This document shows positions 17,376 to 26,549 of a stretch of DNA of 64,000 nucleotides, piece after piece (the first letter of the stretch is position 1; each line of letters opens with the position of its first letter). The DNA lies in assembly GCF_900188065.1 (NCBI RefSeq), contig NZ_FZNQ01000006.1, positions 95,982-159,981 of the forward strand, in the 5' to 3' direction. This DNA comes from Halorubrum vacuolatum. Its GTDB lineage: Archaea; Halobacteriota; Halobacteria; Halobacteriales; Haloferacaceae. Made by a program: the position numbers and the translations under genes. Below the pieces are notes generated by a model. The model ran no database searches. It was not told where the DNA came from and saw only the letters and a program-made list of their open reading frames with translations.

Positions 17376-19682
17376 TCAGAGGTCGATCCGACCGAGCCGC
17401 GCCGAGTTGGTGATCACGGAGAGGCTGGAGGTGAACATCGCGATCACCGCGATAACCGGGTGGAGCAGCCCGAAGAACGCGATGGGGATCGCGACCGTAT
17501 TGTAGATGAACGCCCAGAAGAGGTTCTGTTTGATCTTCGTGAAGATCCGCTCGGAGAGCGTGAACGCGTCGACGAGCGCCCCGAGGGATCCGCGGACGAG
17601 GCTCACGTCGCTCGACTGAATGGCGATATCGGTGCCGGTTCCGATGGCGATCCCGATGTTCGCCTGCTTGAGCGCGGGCGCGTCGTTGATCCCATCGCCG
17701 ACCATGGCGACGTTGTGTCCCTCCGCTTGGAGCTCACGGACCTTCTCGATCTTGTCCTCGGGGAGGACGCCGGCCATGACGCGGTCGGGATCGATGTTCA
17801 CCTGCTCGGCGATGGCCCGAGCGGTTCGCTCGTTGTCGCCCGTGATCATCCACGTTTCGAGCCCGCGGTCGTGCAGGTCCTGAATCGCCTGCGTGGAGTC
17901 GTCCTTGATCGTGTCGGCGGTGGCGACGAGCCCGATGACCTCGTCGTCGACGCCCACGAGGACGGTCGTCTTCCCCTGTCCTTCGAGCGCATCGAGTTCC
18001 GATTCGAGCGCGAGCGGAATGCCGGCCTCCTCGAGGAACGTCGTGTTGCCGACGAAGACGCGCTCGCCGTCGATCGTCGCCGAAATCCCCTTCCCCGGAA
18101 TGCTTTCGAACTCCCGTGGCTCGGAGAGGTCGATCCCCTGCTCGTTCGCGTAGTCGATGATCGCCTGGCCGATCGGGTGTTCGCTGCCGCGCTCGGCCGA
18201 GGCGGCGAGCCGGATCACTCGGCGCTCGCGGTCGCTCAGACCGTCCGCGTCCTGCTGCGGCTCGACGAGGGCTCCGCCGTCCGGGCTCGCCCCGCGCCCG
18301 ACGGGGACGACGTCCGTCACGGAGTGGTTGCCCTCGGTGATCGTCCCCGTTTTATCCAGGACGACGACATCGAGGTCCTTCATCGTCTGGATCGCCTCGC
18401 CATCACGGAAGAGCACGCCGTTCTCGGCGGCCTTTCCGGTTCCCGCCATCAGCGCGGTCGGCGTCGCGAGCCCGAGCGCACACGGACAGGAGATGACCAG
18501 GACGGCGACCGCCGCGAAGATCCCCAGCGTAAGCGGATCGAGCCCGAGGTCGACCCATGGAAGATATGGCGCGGCGATCGACGCGACCGATGCCATGGCG
18601 CCCGGAGCCGCGATCCAGACCACGAACGATAAGACTGCGAGGCCGATCACCGTGGGGACGAAGTAGTTGGTCACCCGGTCGGTGAGCGCTTGGATCGGCA
18701 CCTTCGTGCCCTGTGCTTCCTCGACCAGTTCGACGACCTGCGAGAGGAACGTGTCCTCGCCGACCTTCTCTGCGCGTACCTTCAGCATGCCGGCCTGATT
18801 GACGGTCGCGCCGATGACCTCGTCGTCCACCTCTTTCGTGACCGGGTTCGACTCGCCGGTCACCATCGACTCGTCGACGTTGCTGCGTCCCTCGACGACG
18901 ACGCCGTCGACGGGCACCTTCTCGCCGGGGCGGACGACCATCACGTCGCCGACTTCGACCTCGTCGACCGGGACCTCCACCTCCTCGCCGTCGCGTTCGA
19001 CCACCGCCGTCTCCGCCTGCATCGACATCAGTCCCTCGATGGCGGCGCTCGCGCGGCCCTTCGCGCGGTGTTCGAGATACGTCCCCACCTTGTGTGAGGC
19101 CATGATCATCGCCCCGACGCCCGCGTAGTTCTCGATCGGGTAGGCGAACACCATCACGCCCGTCACCCAGGCGACGACGGTCCCGATGGCGATCAGCGAG
19201 TCCATGTTGAACGTCCCGTTTTTGATCCCTCGGATCGCGGACGCGTGCGTCCGTCGACCGTAGTAGAAGACGACGGGGGTCGCGAAGACGAGCATGAGGA
19301 CGTCGATCTGAAAGCCCGTGAGTCCCTCAAGCGGCGTCCACATGAACAGCATGAGCCCGACGATGGGTGCCGTGACGATCCACGACCGAACCGCGAGCTG
19401 TTTTAGCTCCGCCAGTTCCGCTTCCTCTTCCAGCTCCTGTTCCCCCTCAAGGAGGTCCTCGCGGACGCCGTAGCCGGCCCCCTCGACCGCGTCGACGAGG
19501 TCCTCGGTTGCGAGGTCCGGATCGTGACGGACGTCCGCCCGCTCCGTTGCGAAGTTTACCGAGACGTCCGTGACGCCGTCGACTTCGGCGAGACTCTCTT
19601 CGATGGTCGATGCACAGGTCGCACAGGACATCCCCGAGAGGGAGAGGTCGGTTCGGTCGGGTTCGAAATCTGAATCCGTCAT
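17376..19682 (-). CDS. copA: copper-exporting P1B-type ATPase
   Basis: 768 residues. One N-terminal heavy-metal domain with GMSCATC (17-23), then eight membrane helices. The ion-path motif [10 protein letters not shown] is in TM6 (about 398), the phosphorylation site DKTGTIT at about 443, the P1B-specific [13 protein letters not shown] at about 613 and hinge GDGINDAP at about 664. The CPC motif plus the Asn and Met/Ser residues of the last helices ([14 protein letters not shown]) indicate Cu(I) export. Upstream on the same strand lie a secreted His-rich protein and a membrane-bound winged-helix protein, forming a copper-handling cluster. TATATAA occurs 12-19 nt before the ATG and a second AT-rich element about 45 nt before. 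The OsmC gene converges on it. Confidence 0.9.
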   Translation of the reverse strand: MTDSDFEPDRTDLSLSGMSCATCASTIEESLAEVDGVTDVSVNFATERADVRHDPDLATEDLVDAVEGAGYGVREDLLEGEQELEEEAELAELKQLAVRSWIVTAPIVGLMLFMWTPLEGLTGFQIDVLMLVFATPVVFYYGRRTHASAIRGIKNGTFNMDSLIAIGTVVAWVTGVMVFAYPIENYAGVGAMIMASHKVGTYLEHRAKGRASAAIEGLMSMQAETAVVERDGEEVEVPVDEVEVGDVMVVRPGEKVPVDGVVVEGRSNVDESMVTGESNPVTKEVDDEVIGATVNQAGMLKVRAEKVGEDTFLSQVVELVEEAQGTKVPIQALTDRVTNYFVPTVIGLAVLSFVVWIAAPGAMASVASIAAPYLPWVDLGLDPLTLGIFAAVAVLVISCPCALGLATPTALMAGTGKAAENGVLFRDGEAIQTMKDLDVVVLDKTGTITEGNHSVTDVVPVGRGASPDGGALVEPQQDADGLSDRERRVIRLAASAERGSEHPIGQAIIDYANEQGIDLSEPREFESIPGKGISATIDGERVFVGNTTFLEEAGIPLALESELDALEGQGKTTVLVGVDDEVIGLVATADTIKDDSTQAIQDLHDRGLETWMITGDNERTARAIAEQVNIDPDRVMAGVLPEDKIEKVRELQAEGHNVAMVGDGINDAPALKQANIGIAIGTGTDIAIQSSDVSLVRGSLGALVDAFTLSERIFTKIKQNLFWAFIYNTVAIPIAFFGLLHPVIAVIAMFTSSLSVITNSARLGRIDL

Positions 19683-19960
19683 GATGAGTCACCTTATATA
19701 CTACTACGGATGCCCCTTTGATGCGGTTTTTCACTTATAATACCAAAAATATACTGTAAAATACTTACGAATCAAAACCACAGTTGGTGATCGTTGGGTT
19801 CAATAGAGGCACACAAGGCCGATAATACGGCCAGTAGCGCGTCGATATTGTGAGAAAAGCGGCTGTGAACGTCTTGAGCGTCTATCTATGTGATTTCGAT
19901 TCGAAGGCTCAGCTACCTCTCCGCCGAATATTCAAAAGAGGTACGCAAACGGTAGTCGGT

Positions 19961-20257
19961 TCAGCAGTAGCCGCCGCGTTCGCCGTCGGCGTGGTGCCGC
20001 GTCTCGTTGCCGACGTCATGCTGCATGTGTGCGCCCCGCTCGCCATCAGCGTGATGAGCGCCCCGCTCGCCATCAGCGTGGTGGGTCCCGGGGGCCCCAT
20101 CGCCGTGACCCATCCACTCACCCATGTCCTCAGACCACGCGGGCATCTCGACACCATCGGTTGCGTTCTCATCCGCAGCGCTCACGACGCTCGCAGCGCC
20201 CGCCAGCGCAACGAGGACGACGACACCGACCGCGACGAGTAGGATTCTCTGTTGCAT
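19961..20257 (-). CDS. secreted His-rich repeat protein, probable metal binder
   Basis: 98 residues from ATG 20257, which has GAGG 7-8 nt upstream; an ATG two codons earlier is too close. A Sec signal peptide (about 1-30, ending VVSA) precedes a mature part of about 70 residues with three HHADGERG units plus GHGDGAPGTH and HMQHDVG, rich in His and acidic residues with two Met and a C-terminal Cys (GGYC). Two of the repeats are an exact-type 27-nt tandem at the DNA level (about 20033-20086). The composition and its position between copA and a regulator suggest extracytoplasmic copper binding or delivery to CopA. No family is recognised; the function is inferred. Confidence 0.65.
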   Translation of the reverse strand: MQQRILLVAVGVVVLVALAGAASVVSAADENATDGVEMPAWSEDMGEWMGHGDGAPGTHHADGERGAHHADGERGAHMQHDVGNETRHHADGERGGYC

Positions 20258-20328
20258 TGTCATCCCTCAAGTGAGCGTACGGTCGGGGATGATTTGGAGT
20301 ATTGGGCGTGAACACACCGCTTGAAAGG

Positions 20329-20356
20329 ACGTTATAACGTTTATAACCGTCTCTAA
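20329..20356 (-). promoter_or_regulatory. palindromic operator/promoter of the His-rich gene
   Basis: A perfect 12-nt palindrome ACGTTATAACGT (20329-20340) is followed at once by a related half (TTATAACCGT, then TAAACG). It overlaps the best TATA-like sequence (TTATAAACG on the minus strand) about 75-90 nt before the His-rich protein gene. A dimeric winged-helix regulator binding here would block TBP. The adjacent membrane-tethered winged-helix gene is the natural candidate. Confidence 0.45.
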
Positions 20357-20423
20357 ACGTTTTTTGTTACACAGATCGTTTCTCCGGCCCGTCTGCTGGT
20401 CTGCCGGCGAGCGGTGACGCCAA

Positions 20424-21152
20424 CTACTCGTCCGCGAGCTCCCCTGCAGGGTAGATCCGATACGTCCGTCCCTGCCGCTCACGCGACACGAGTCCGCGTT
20501 TTTCGAGTTCGGAGACCGTCTGGCTCACTTTGGCTTTCGAGAAGTCGGCCCGATCACGCAACTCGATCTGGGTTATCCCCGGCGACTCGACGATCGGGGT
20601 GAGGATCCGCCGCTCGTCCTCCGGAAGGAGCTGGAGGAGCGCATCCACGTCGCGGTTGCTTTCGGTGTCGCCGTCGGTTTCGGTGTCGCCGTCGGTTTCG
20701 GTGTCGCCGTCGGTTTCGACATCGCCGTCGGTTTCGGTGTCGCCGTCGGTTTCGGTGTCGCCGTCGGTTTCGACGTCGCCGTCGGTTTCCGTATCGTGGT
20801 CGGTGGCTCCCTCGACCGTTTCGTGTCCGGTTGGGGGCACCCCGGCTTCCGAATCGGATCGGGCGGGCTGCCCGCTCGGCGTTCCACCGCGACCGTCCCC
20901 GGTGTCGAGCAGTTCGTCGCGCACGAGCAGGTAGAGCCCGACGAGTATCCCCGCGACGACGACGGTTCCAAGGAGGTTCCAGATCGGGCTGATCCCGTGC
21001 ATCCCCGAGCCGTGTCTCATCCCCTCGGTCGTCGCTTGATACGCCTGCAGGGTGGTGATGGCTCCGGCTCCGAGGATGAGTAGGGCGATCAGCCCGACGA
21101 CGTAATCCAGCGGTGAACGGGTCACGGGAAACTCACTTACGAGGCCGCTCAC
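20424..21152 (-). CDS. membrane-tethered MarR/ArsR-like winged-helix regulator with acidic repeat linker
   Basis: 242 residues, GTG start. Two N-terminal transmembrane segments (about 16-38 and 57-78) are joined by a short Met/His loop (GMRHGSGMHG) that would face outside and could sense metal. A long acidic linker follows (about 119-162), made of seven ETDGD-type hexapeptides encoded by an 18-nt tandem repeat. The C-terminal winged helix (about 165-238) contains DERRILTPIVESPGITQIEL, SKAKVSQTVSELEKRGLV and a wing RTYRIYP. This is the architecture of haloarchaeal membrane-bound MarR-type regulators. It lies directly upstream of the His-rich gene and copA; I infer that it controls them in response to copper. 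Confidence 0.7.
   Translation of the reverse strand: MSGLVSEFPVTRSPLDYVVGLIALLILGAGAITTLQAYQATTEGMRHGSGMHGISPIWNLLGTVVVAGILVGLYLLVRDELLDTGDGRGGTPSGQPARSDSEAGVPPTGHETVEGATDHDTETDGDVETDGDTETDGDTETDGDVETDGDTETDGDTETDGDTESNRDVDALLQLLPEDERRILTPIVESPGITQIELRDRADFSKAKVSQTVSELEKRGLVSRERQGRTYRIYPAGELADE
20660..20787 (-). repeat. 18-nt tandem repeat encoding the ETDGDT linker
   Basis: About seven copies of an 18-nt unit (plus-strand form tcgccgtcggtttcggtg, with a few changed bases) inside the winged-helix regulator gene. Each unit encodes one acidic hexapeptide, so copy-number change keeps frame and only alters linker length. Confidence 0.85.
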
Positions 21153-21197
21153 CGGGGAGATGGATACGTGTCCCGGTTTTCCCCGTACGCTCCCCGC

Positions 21198-24100
21198 TCA
21201 TCGACCACCGTCCGCTCCTTCGACCGCGCTGGCCAGTTTCTGGATCGGATGATCGGGCGTCCCGTACTGTTTCTCGTACTCCTTGAGCTGTGATCGGCAG
21301 GAGGTGCCGGGGGCGACGACCTCGGGCGCGGGTGACGCCTCGACGGCATCGAAGAGCAACTCGCCGATCGCCATGCTCATCGAGTAGTGCTCCGCTTCGT
21401 AGCCGAACGAGCCAGCCATCCCACAACAGGAGGTGTCGAGCACGTCGACCTCGAAGCCGGCCCGCCGAAGCACGGCGACGGCGTGATGGTCACGACTCGC
21501 CGCGGTCTGGTGGCAGTGGCCGTGATACGCGAGATGGGCCGCACCCGACGCCCCGCCGGCGCTCCCGGCCTCCAACCCGGCGTCCAGCTGGAAGACGTCG
21601 AGGTACTCCATCACGCTATAGCTGTTCGCGGCGACCTGCTCGACGTCGGGGCCGGTGAGCAGGTCGAGGTAGTCGACCTGATACATCACCGAGTCGCTCG
21701 GCTCAACGCTCACCACGTCGAAGCCCTCCTCGATCCGCGGCGCGAGCGCCGCGACGTTCTCCTCGGCGATCGCCCGCGACCGATCGACCAAGCTCTTCGA
21801 GTGGGCGGGACGGCCGCTGTCGCCGACGTCCTCCGGGATCTCGACGTAGACGCCCGCGGCTTCAAGAACCTGCACGGCGGCCTTGCCGATCTCCGGCGTC
21901 GTGTAGTTGGTGTACGGGTCCGCGAGCAGCAGCGCCTTCCGCTCGGCCTCCTCCTCGCTCACGGCGGGCGTACGCGATCGATCCCATTTCCGGAGCGTTT
22001 CGCGCTTGAACTTCGGGAGGTCGCGTTCCCGGGCGATCCCGAGGAGCTTCTCCGTCGCGACCCCGCTTCCAGGTAGCTTGCCGGCCCAGTTCGAAACCGG
22101 GGCGAACGTGCTCCCGAGTTTATAAAGCGACTCCGCGTTCGCAAAGAGCTTGTCGCGGAACGGGACCCCTTCGCGCTGGTGATACTCGTGTTTGACCTCC
22201 GTTTTGAGCTTCGCGAGGTCGACACCGCTCGGACAGTCCCGCTTGCAGCCTTTACACCCGATACAGAGGTCGAGCACCTCGTGGATGAACTCGTCCTCGA
22301 AGACGTCCTCGGGGAGGTCGCCGCTCATCGACCGCCGGAGCATGTTCGCCCGGCCGCGTGTCGAGGTGATCTCCTCGTGTTCGGTCGCTCGGTAGGTCGG
22401 ACACATCACGCCGCCGGTCGTGTCCTGATGGCCCTCACAGCCCGCACAGCCGTGACAGAGTTCGACCATTCCCTGGAAGCCGTTCTCGTTGTCCCAGTTG
22501 AGCGCCGGTTCGAAGTCCGCCTCGAAGGCGTAGTTCCGATCGTATCGGAGGTTTTCGGTGGGATCGAAATCGCCACAGACGTTCCCCGGATTCAACAGCC
22601 CCTGCGGGTCGAAGGCGGCTTTGAGATCTTGGAACGACGCCCAGAGCTCGTCGCCGTAGAGCTTGCGGTTCCACGTCGTCCGCGCACGGCCGTCCCCATG
22701 TTCGCCCGAGACGCTCCCGCCGTACTCGATGACGAGGTCGGTGATACCCTCCGAGATGGCGAGCATCGTCTCCACGCCGTCCTCGGCTTTGAGGTTCAAA
22801 AGCGGCCGAATGTGTAACACGCCGGGACCGGCGTGGGCATAGTACGACGCGAACGTGTCGTGTTCGTCGAAGAGCGCCTGGATGTCCGCGACGTACTCCG
22901 GGAGGTTCTCGGCCGGCACGGCCGTATCCTCGACGAACGGCCAGTGTTTGTCGTCGCCGGTCCGCGAGAGCAGGATCGGCAACCCGGCCTTCCGCATCTT
23001 CCAGAACTTCGCCTGTCGGTCCGGGTCGTAGGCCTCCAGCGCGTCGACGGCGTTGCGCGCTGCGCCCGCCGCGGCCAGCTCCTCGCCGCGCTCGCTCGGT
23101 TCGAACTCCGCGTCATAGTCGGGGAGCCGGTCGGCTAACAGGTCCGCGACCTGCTGTTTGCCGTGATCGACCGAGTCGGCGTAGAACTCGACCAACAGCG
23201 TCGAGTCGGTCCCCTCCGGGAGGATGTCAACGACGCTCGCGAACTCCGCCGTGTCACGGGCGAGATCCAACATGATGTCGTCCATCACCTCGACGGCGGC
23301 GGGGTCGTGTTCGAGGATGGGCGCGACGTCGCGCATCGCGTCGATCACGGTGTCGTAGGTCAGGAGCACGACGCTCGTCTCCTCGGGGACGGGTTCGATC
23401 GAGACGGTCGCCTCCGTGACGATCCCGAGGGATCCCTCGCTGCCGGCGAACAGCCGGCCGACGTTGACCTCCCCGCGCTCCTCGACGTCCTCAAGCAGCT
23501 TATCGAAGTTGTACCCGGAGACGTTGCGCATGAGGTCCGGGTACTTCTCCTCGATGAGGTCGGCCTTGTTCCGCAAGACGTCGGAGACGACGCGATAGGC
23601 CTGTGCCTCGATGCCGTCATCGTCGGTGACCGCCTCGGCGCGCTCGTGCAGTTCCTCGATGGGCATCCAGTCGAACGTCGTCACGGTGCCGTCCGCGAGG
23701 ACGACCTCGACGGATTCGAGGTAGCCGTCCGCCTTCTCGTATTTCAACGAGTGTGCGCCGGTCGTGTTGTTCCCGATACAGCCGCCGAGGACGCTTTTAT
23801 CTCCCCACGCCGGGTCCGGTGCATATTTCAAGCCGTGCTCGGCGAGCCGGTCGTTCAGCCGGGCGAGCGTGATCCCCGGCTGGGCGGTGACCGTCCGTGC
23901 CTCGGGGTCGACGTCGATCACCGAGTTGAGCCGCTTTTTAAAGTCGAGCACGACCGCCTCGTTCACCGTCTGGCCCGCGAGGCTCGTGCCGCCCCCGCGG
24001 GGTAACACGGGGATCTCCCGCTCGGCGCAGTATTTCATCACCGCCTGTACGTCGGCGGTCGATTCGGGCACGACGACGCCGATCGGCAGCTGGTGATACG

Positions 24101-24386
24101 CGCTGGCGTCGGTCGCGAAGAGGTTCCGCGTGTAGCTGTCGAAGCGGACCTCACCGTCGATGAGCGATGAGAGGTCCGAAACGAGTTCGGGATCCTCGAT
24201 ATCGTCGCTCCGATAGTCGTAGTTCGCCCGCGGATCGTCGGCCGGATCGGTCGTGTCGGCCGGATCGGTCGTGTCAGCCGGATCGGTCGTGTCGGCCGGA
24301 TCGGTCGTGTCAGCCGGATCGGTCGTGTCGGCCGGGTCGGTCGCGTCGGCTGTGTCGGTCGTGTTCGATGAAGCTGGTTTGCTCAT
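21198..24386 (-). CDS. dld: FAD-linked and Fe-S D-lactate dehydrogenase (GlcD-GlcF type fusion)
   Basis: 1062 residues. After a low-complexity N-terminus of DPADTT repeats come a PCMH-type FAD domain (about 100-260: LPRGGGTSLAGQ, DKSVLGGCIGNNTTG), an FAD-oxidase C-terminal domain (about 290-600, with SGEHGDGRARTTWNRKLYG), two 4Fe-4S clusters (CHGCAGC...CP at about 650 and CIGCKGCKRDCPSG at about 709), and two CCG-type domains (YHGHCHQTA, DTSCCGMAGSFGYE). This is the Dld/GlcDF fusion that oxidises D-lactate or glycolate and passes electrons to the quinone pool at the membrane. The lctP lactate permease lies 98 nt upstream on the same strand, supporting lactate as substrate. The product is cytoplasmic; no signal peptide is seen. 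Confidence 0.85.
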   Translation of the reverse strand: MSKPASSNTTDTADATDPADTTDPADTTDPADTTDPADTTDPADTTDPADDPRANYDYRSDDIEDPELVSDLSSLIDGEVRFDSYTRNLFATDASAYHQLPIGVVVPESTADVQAVMKYCAEREIPVLPRGGGTSLAGQTVNEAVVLDFKKRLNSVIDVDPEARTVTAQPGITLARLNDRLAEHGLKYAPDPAWGDKSVLGGCIGNNTTGAHSLKYEKADGYLESVEVVLADGTVTTFDWMPIEELHERAEAVTDDDGIEAQAYRVVSDVLRNKADLIEEKYPDLMRNVSGYNFDKLLEDVEERGEVNVGRLFAGSEGSLGIVTEATVSIEPVPEETSVVLLTYDTVIDAMRDVAPILEHDPAAVEVMDDIMLDLARDTAEFASVVDILPEGTDSTLLVEFYADSVDHGKQQVADLLADRLPDYDAEFEPSERGEELAAAGAARNAVDALEAYDPDRQAKFWKMRKAGLPILLSRTGDDKHWPFVEDTAVPAENLPEYVADIQALFDEHDTFASYYAHAGPGVLHIRPLLNLKAEDGVETMLAISEGITDLVIEYGGSVSGEHGDGRARTTWNRKLYGDELWASFQDLKAAFDPQGLLNPGNVCGDFDPTENLRYDRNYAFEADFEPALNWDNENGFQGMVELCHGCAGCEGHQDTTGGVMCPTYRATEHEEITSTRGRANMLRRSMSGDLPEDVFEDEFIHEVLDLCIGCKGCKRDCPSGVDLAKLKTEVKHEYHQREGVPFRDKLFANAESLYKLGSTFAPVSNWAGKLPGSGVATEKLLGIARERDLPKFKRETLRKWDRSRTPAVSEEEAERKALLLADPYTNYTTPEIGKAAVQVLEAAGVYVEIPEDVGDSGRPAHSKSLVDRSRAIAEENVAALAPRIEEGFDVVSVEPSDSVMYQVDYLDLLTGPDVEQVAANSYSVMEYLDVFQLDAGLEAGSAGGASGAAHLAYHGHCHQTAASRDHHAVAVLRRAGFEVDVLDTSCCGMAGSFGYEAEHYSMSMAIGELLFDAVEASPAPEVVAPGTSCRSQLKEYEKQYGTPDHPIQKLASAVEGADGGR
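24238..24352 (-). repeat. 18-nt tandem repeat at the dld N-terminus
   Basis: Six to seven copies of an 18-nt unit (plus-strand gtcggccggatcggtcgt, alternating with gtcagccggatcggtcgt) encode a DPADTT string at residues about 12-50 of the dehydrogenase. It lies before the conserved fold, so slippage would be harmless to catalysis. Confidence 0.85.
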
Positions 24387-24484
24387 GTGCGGATCGGTGG
24401 GTGTCGTGAGGTGGTGTGTCAGGCAGTCGATGCGGCGGTCCGGTCGGCGATACGGAAATGTGCTGATCGATTGGTGGGTCCCGA

Positions 24485-26272
24485 TTAAAACACCGTCGGG
24501 AACACCACATAGACCGCGAGGGTGGTGATGATCCCGCCGCCAAGCAGGTAGTAGGCCAGCGGGATGAGGTTGAGCCGGATCACCCGACCAACCGCCCCGA
24601 CCAACCCGACGGTCGCCAACGCGGCGATCACGTTGTGGATCGCGATGATGTTCCCGATGGACGCGCCGATCGACTGGCTGGCGACGAGGACGGTCGTCGG
24701 CATATCGAGCGCGAGCGCGACCTCGAACTGGAAGGCGGCGAACGTGATGTTGCTCACCGTGATCGAGCCGGCGACGAACGCGCCGACCATCCCGACGACG
24801 GGCGCGACCATCGGGTAGGCCGGCCCGAACGTCGCCGCCGTCCCGTCGGCGAGGACGACGATCATGCTGACGTCGATGGGACCAGTTCCGTGCGCGTTCG
24901 TGTTGAGCATGACCTCGACCATCGCGATCACGAAGAAGAGCACGATGGCGGGGGCGATGATCTTCTCACCGGCCTCCTTCCAGGCGCCGACGACCTCCTG
25001 TCCGTTCATGCCGAAGATCGGGACGGCGATGAGCGCGCTCACCAGCAGCCACGTACCGGGGACGTATGCCCAGCTGATCCCGCCGACCAGCCCGGTTCCG
25101 AAGACGTCCCAGCTGATCGCGAGGAACGGCTCCTGCTGGAGGAACTCCTGAACCGGTTCGATGACCCGCGTCGCGATCAAAAGCACCGTCAGCACAAGGT
25201 ATGGTGACCACGCGCGCAGGAGGCCCATCGAGGGGGTCGAATCGATGGCCCCCGTGTCGATCTGGGTGTCGGCGTCCTCGACGTCGACCGCCTCGTCAGC
25301 GGCGACATCAGCGTCCTCCGCGTTCTCCGTCTCGACATCCTCCGCATCCGCGTTCTCTCCGCCGGGTTCGATGGTACCGACCCAGTGGTCCGGCCACTCC
25401 TCACGCGGCGGGAACTCCCACTCGTCCTTCGGCTCCAGGTAGCCGGCACGGAGCAGCCCAACGACGACGACACCGCCGACCATCGGTGCGAACAGCGAGG
25501 GGAGCTCGGGGCCGACGAGATACGCCGTCGCCATGTAGGGGATCGCGAAGGCGACCCCGGAGACGATCGCGAGGGGGATGACGCTTTTTACCGGCGCGAG
25601 GGTCCGCTCCTCGCCGAAGAAGTAGACGACCATCGCGACGGCGACGAGCGGCATCAGGATACCGAGAATGCCGTTGAACAGGGCGGCGAACGCGCCTGCC
25701 TCAGCTGCGTACTGCGGTACGGTTTGGCCCGTTCCCTCGACGATCTCCTGTTCAACCGCGCCGAGCGGCTGCTGGAACCCGACGATCACCGGCGTTCCCA
25801 CCGCGCCGAAGACGGTCGCGATGGCGTGGCCGATGAGCGCGGCGATCACCGCCGCCAGCGCGGGGAAGCCGAGCGCGAGCAACAGGGGCGCGACGACCGC
25901 CGCGGGCGTCCCGAATCCAGCGACACCCTCCAGAAACGTCGCCAAGAAGAACGCGAGGAGGATAATCTGCACGCGTCGATCGTCGCTGATCGTCGCGAAG
26001 CCGGTGTTGATCCGGTCGACGGCCCCGGAGCGCATCAGGGTATATAACAGAACGAGCGCGCCGAAGACGATCCAGAGGATCTCGATGGCGGCCATCACGC
26101 CAGTGAGGCTGGCGGCCGCGACGAACTCAAGCGGCATCTCCCAGAAGGCGAACGCGATGATCGCGGCGGCGGCCCACGCGATCGGCATGACCCGGGTGGC
26201 CGACCACAGCGCCCCGACGAGGAGAACGGCGACGATCAGCAGCGGTGTCAGTGCGAGAAGCGTTTCAAACAT
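24485..26272 (-). CDS. lctP: L-lactate permease, LctP/LldP family
   Basis: 595 residues with about 13 hydrophobic helices. Family features include FLEGVAGFGTPAAVVAPLL near residue 113 and GHAIATVFGAVGTPV, and a late helix with ASQSIGASIGNIIAIHN. LctP proteins import lactate or glycolate with protons. A long acidic cytoplasmic insert (about 300-345, rich in Asp, Glu and Ala) is typical haloarchaeal surface adaptation. GGAGG sits about 5 nt before the ATG. The dehydrogenase gene follows by 98 nt, so the two form a lactate uptake and oxidation unit. The AT-rich upstream region (26273-26430) carries a TATA-like GATAAATAAAG about 60 nt before the start. Confidence 0.9.
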   Translation of the reverse strand: MFETLLALTPLLIVAVLLVGALWSATRVMPIAWAAAAIIAFAFWEMPLEFVAAASLTGVMAAIEILWIVFGALVLLYTLMRSGAVDRINTGFATISDDRRVQIILLAFFLATFLEGVAGFGTPAAVVAPLLLALGFPALAAVIAALIGHAIATVFGAVGTPVIVGFQQPLGAVEQEIVEGTGQTVPQYAAEAGAFAALFNGILGILMPLVAVAMVVYFFGEERTLAPVKSVIPLAIVSGVAFAIPYMATAYLVGPELPSLFAPMVGGVVVVGLLRAGYLEPKDEWEFPPREEWPDHWVGTIEPGGENADAEDVETENAEDADVAADEAVDVEDADTQIDTGAIDSTPSMGLLRAWSPYLVLTVLLIATRVIEPVQEFLQQEPFLAISWDVFGTGLVGGISWAYVPGTWLLVSALIAVPIFGMNGQEVVGAWKEAGEKIIAPAIVLFFVIAMVEVMLNTNAHGTGPIDVSMIVVLADGTAATFGPAYPMVAPVVGMVGAFVAGSITVSNITFAAFQFEVALALDMPTTVLVASQSIGASIGNIIAIHNVIAALATVGLVGAVGRVIRLNLIPLAYYLLGGGIITTLAVYVVFPTVF

Positions 26273-26549
26273 CCGCGCCTCCGCGGGCGTTCGAGCCCGG
26301 GTTACAGTACGACATCCGAGTATCTTTATTTATCCTCATAATTGGCACTCTACTATCTTGTATGTTATATGTTATGGTTTCTGTAATTGTTGCTCGAAAT
26401 ATATCGTATATGATCGTGTAAAAACACACGACGCGGACGGCATCGGGACGCTGAGTCCGTGATCTCTCAGAAAATCGTGAACTCCATTCAAGTGACCGGC
26501 GGTGTAACAGTCCGTGATCCAAGCACCCAGCGGCGTAACCGCGCGTGAC
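26273..26549. promoter_or_regulatory. AT-rich control region of the lactate operon
   Basis: 277 nt between lctP and the radical SAM gene. It has a TATA-like element around 26325-26340 (minus strand GATAAATAAAG), the interleaved AT-rich string gttatatgttatgg, and a short inverted repeat CGTGT-aaaa-ACACG (about 26423-26437). No gene is visible. The inverted repeat may be a regulator site or part of a terminator for the upstream gene. Confidence 0.4.

Noticed and set aside
23163..24005. Long open frames on the strand opposite to dld, copA, gatB, cimA and similar genes
   Set aside because: They mirror real genes with GC-rich third positions and have no family features; they are antisense artefacts of high-GC DNA.
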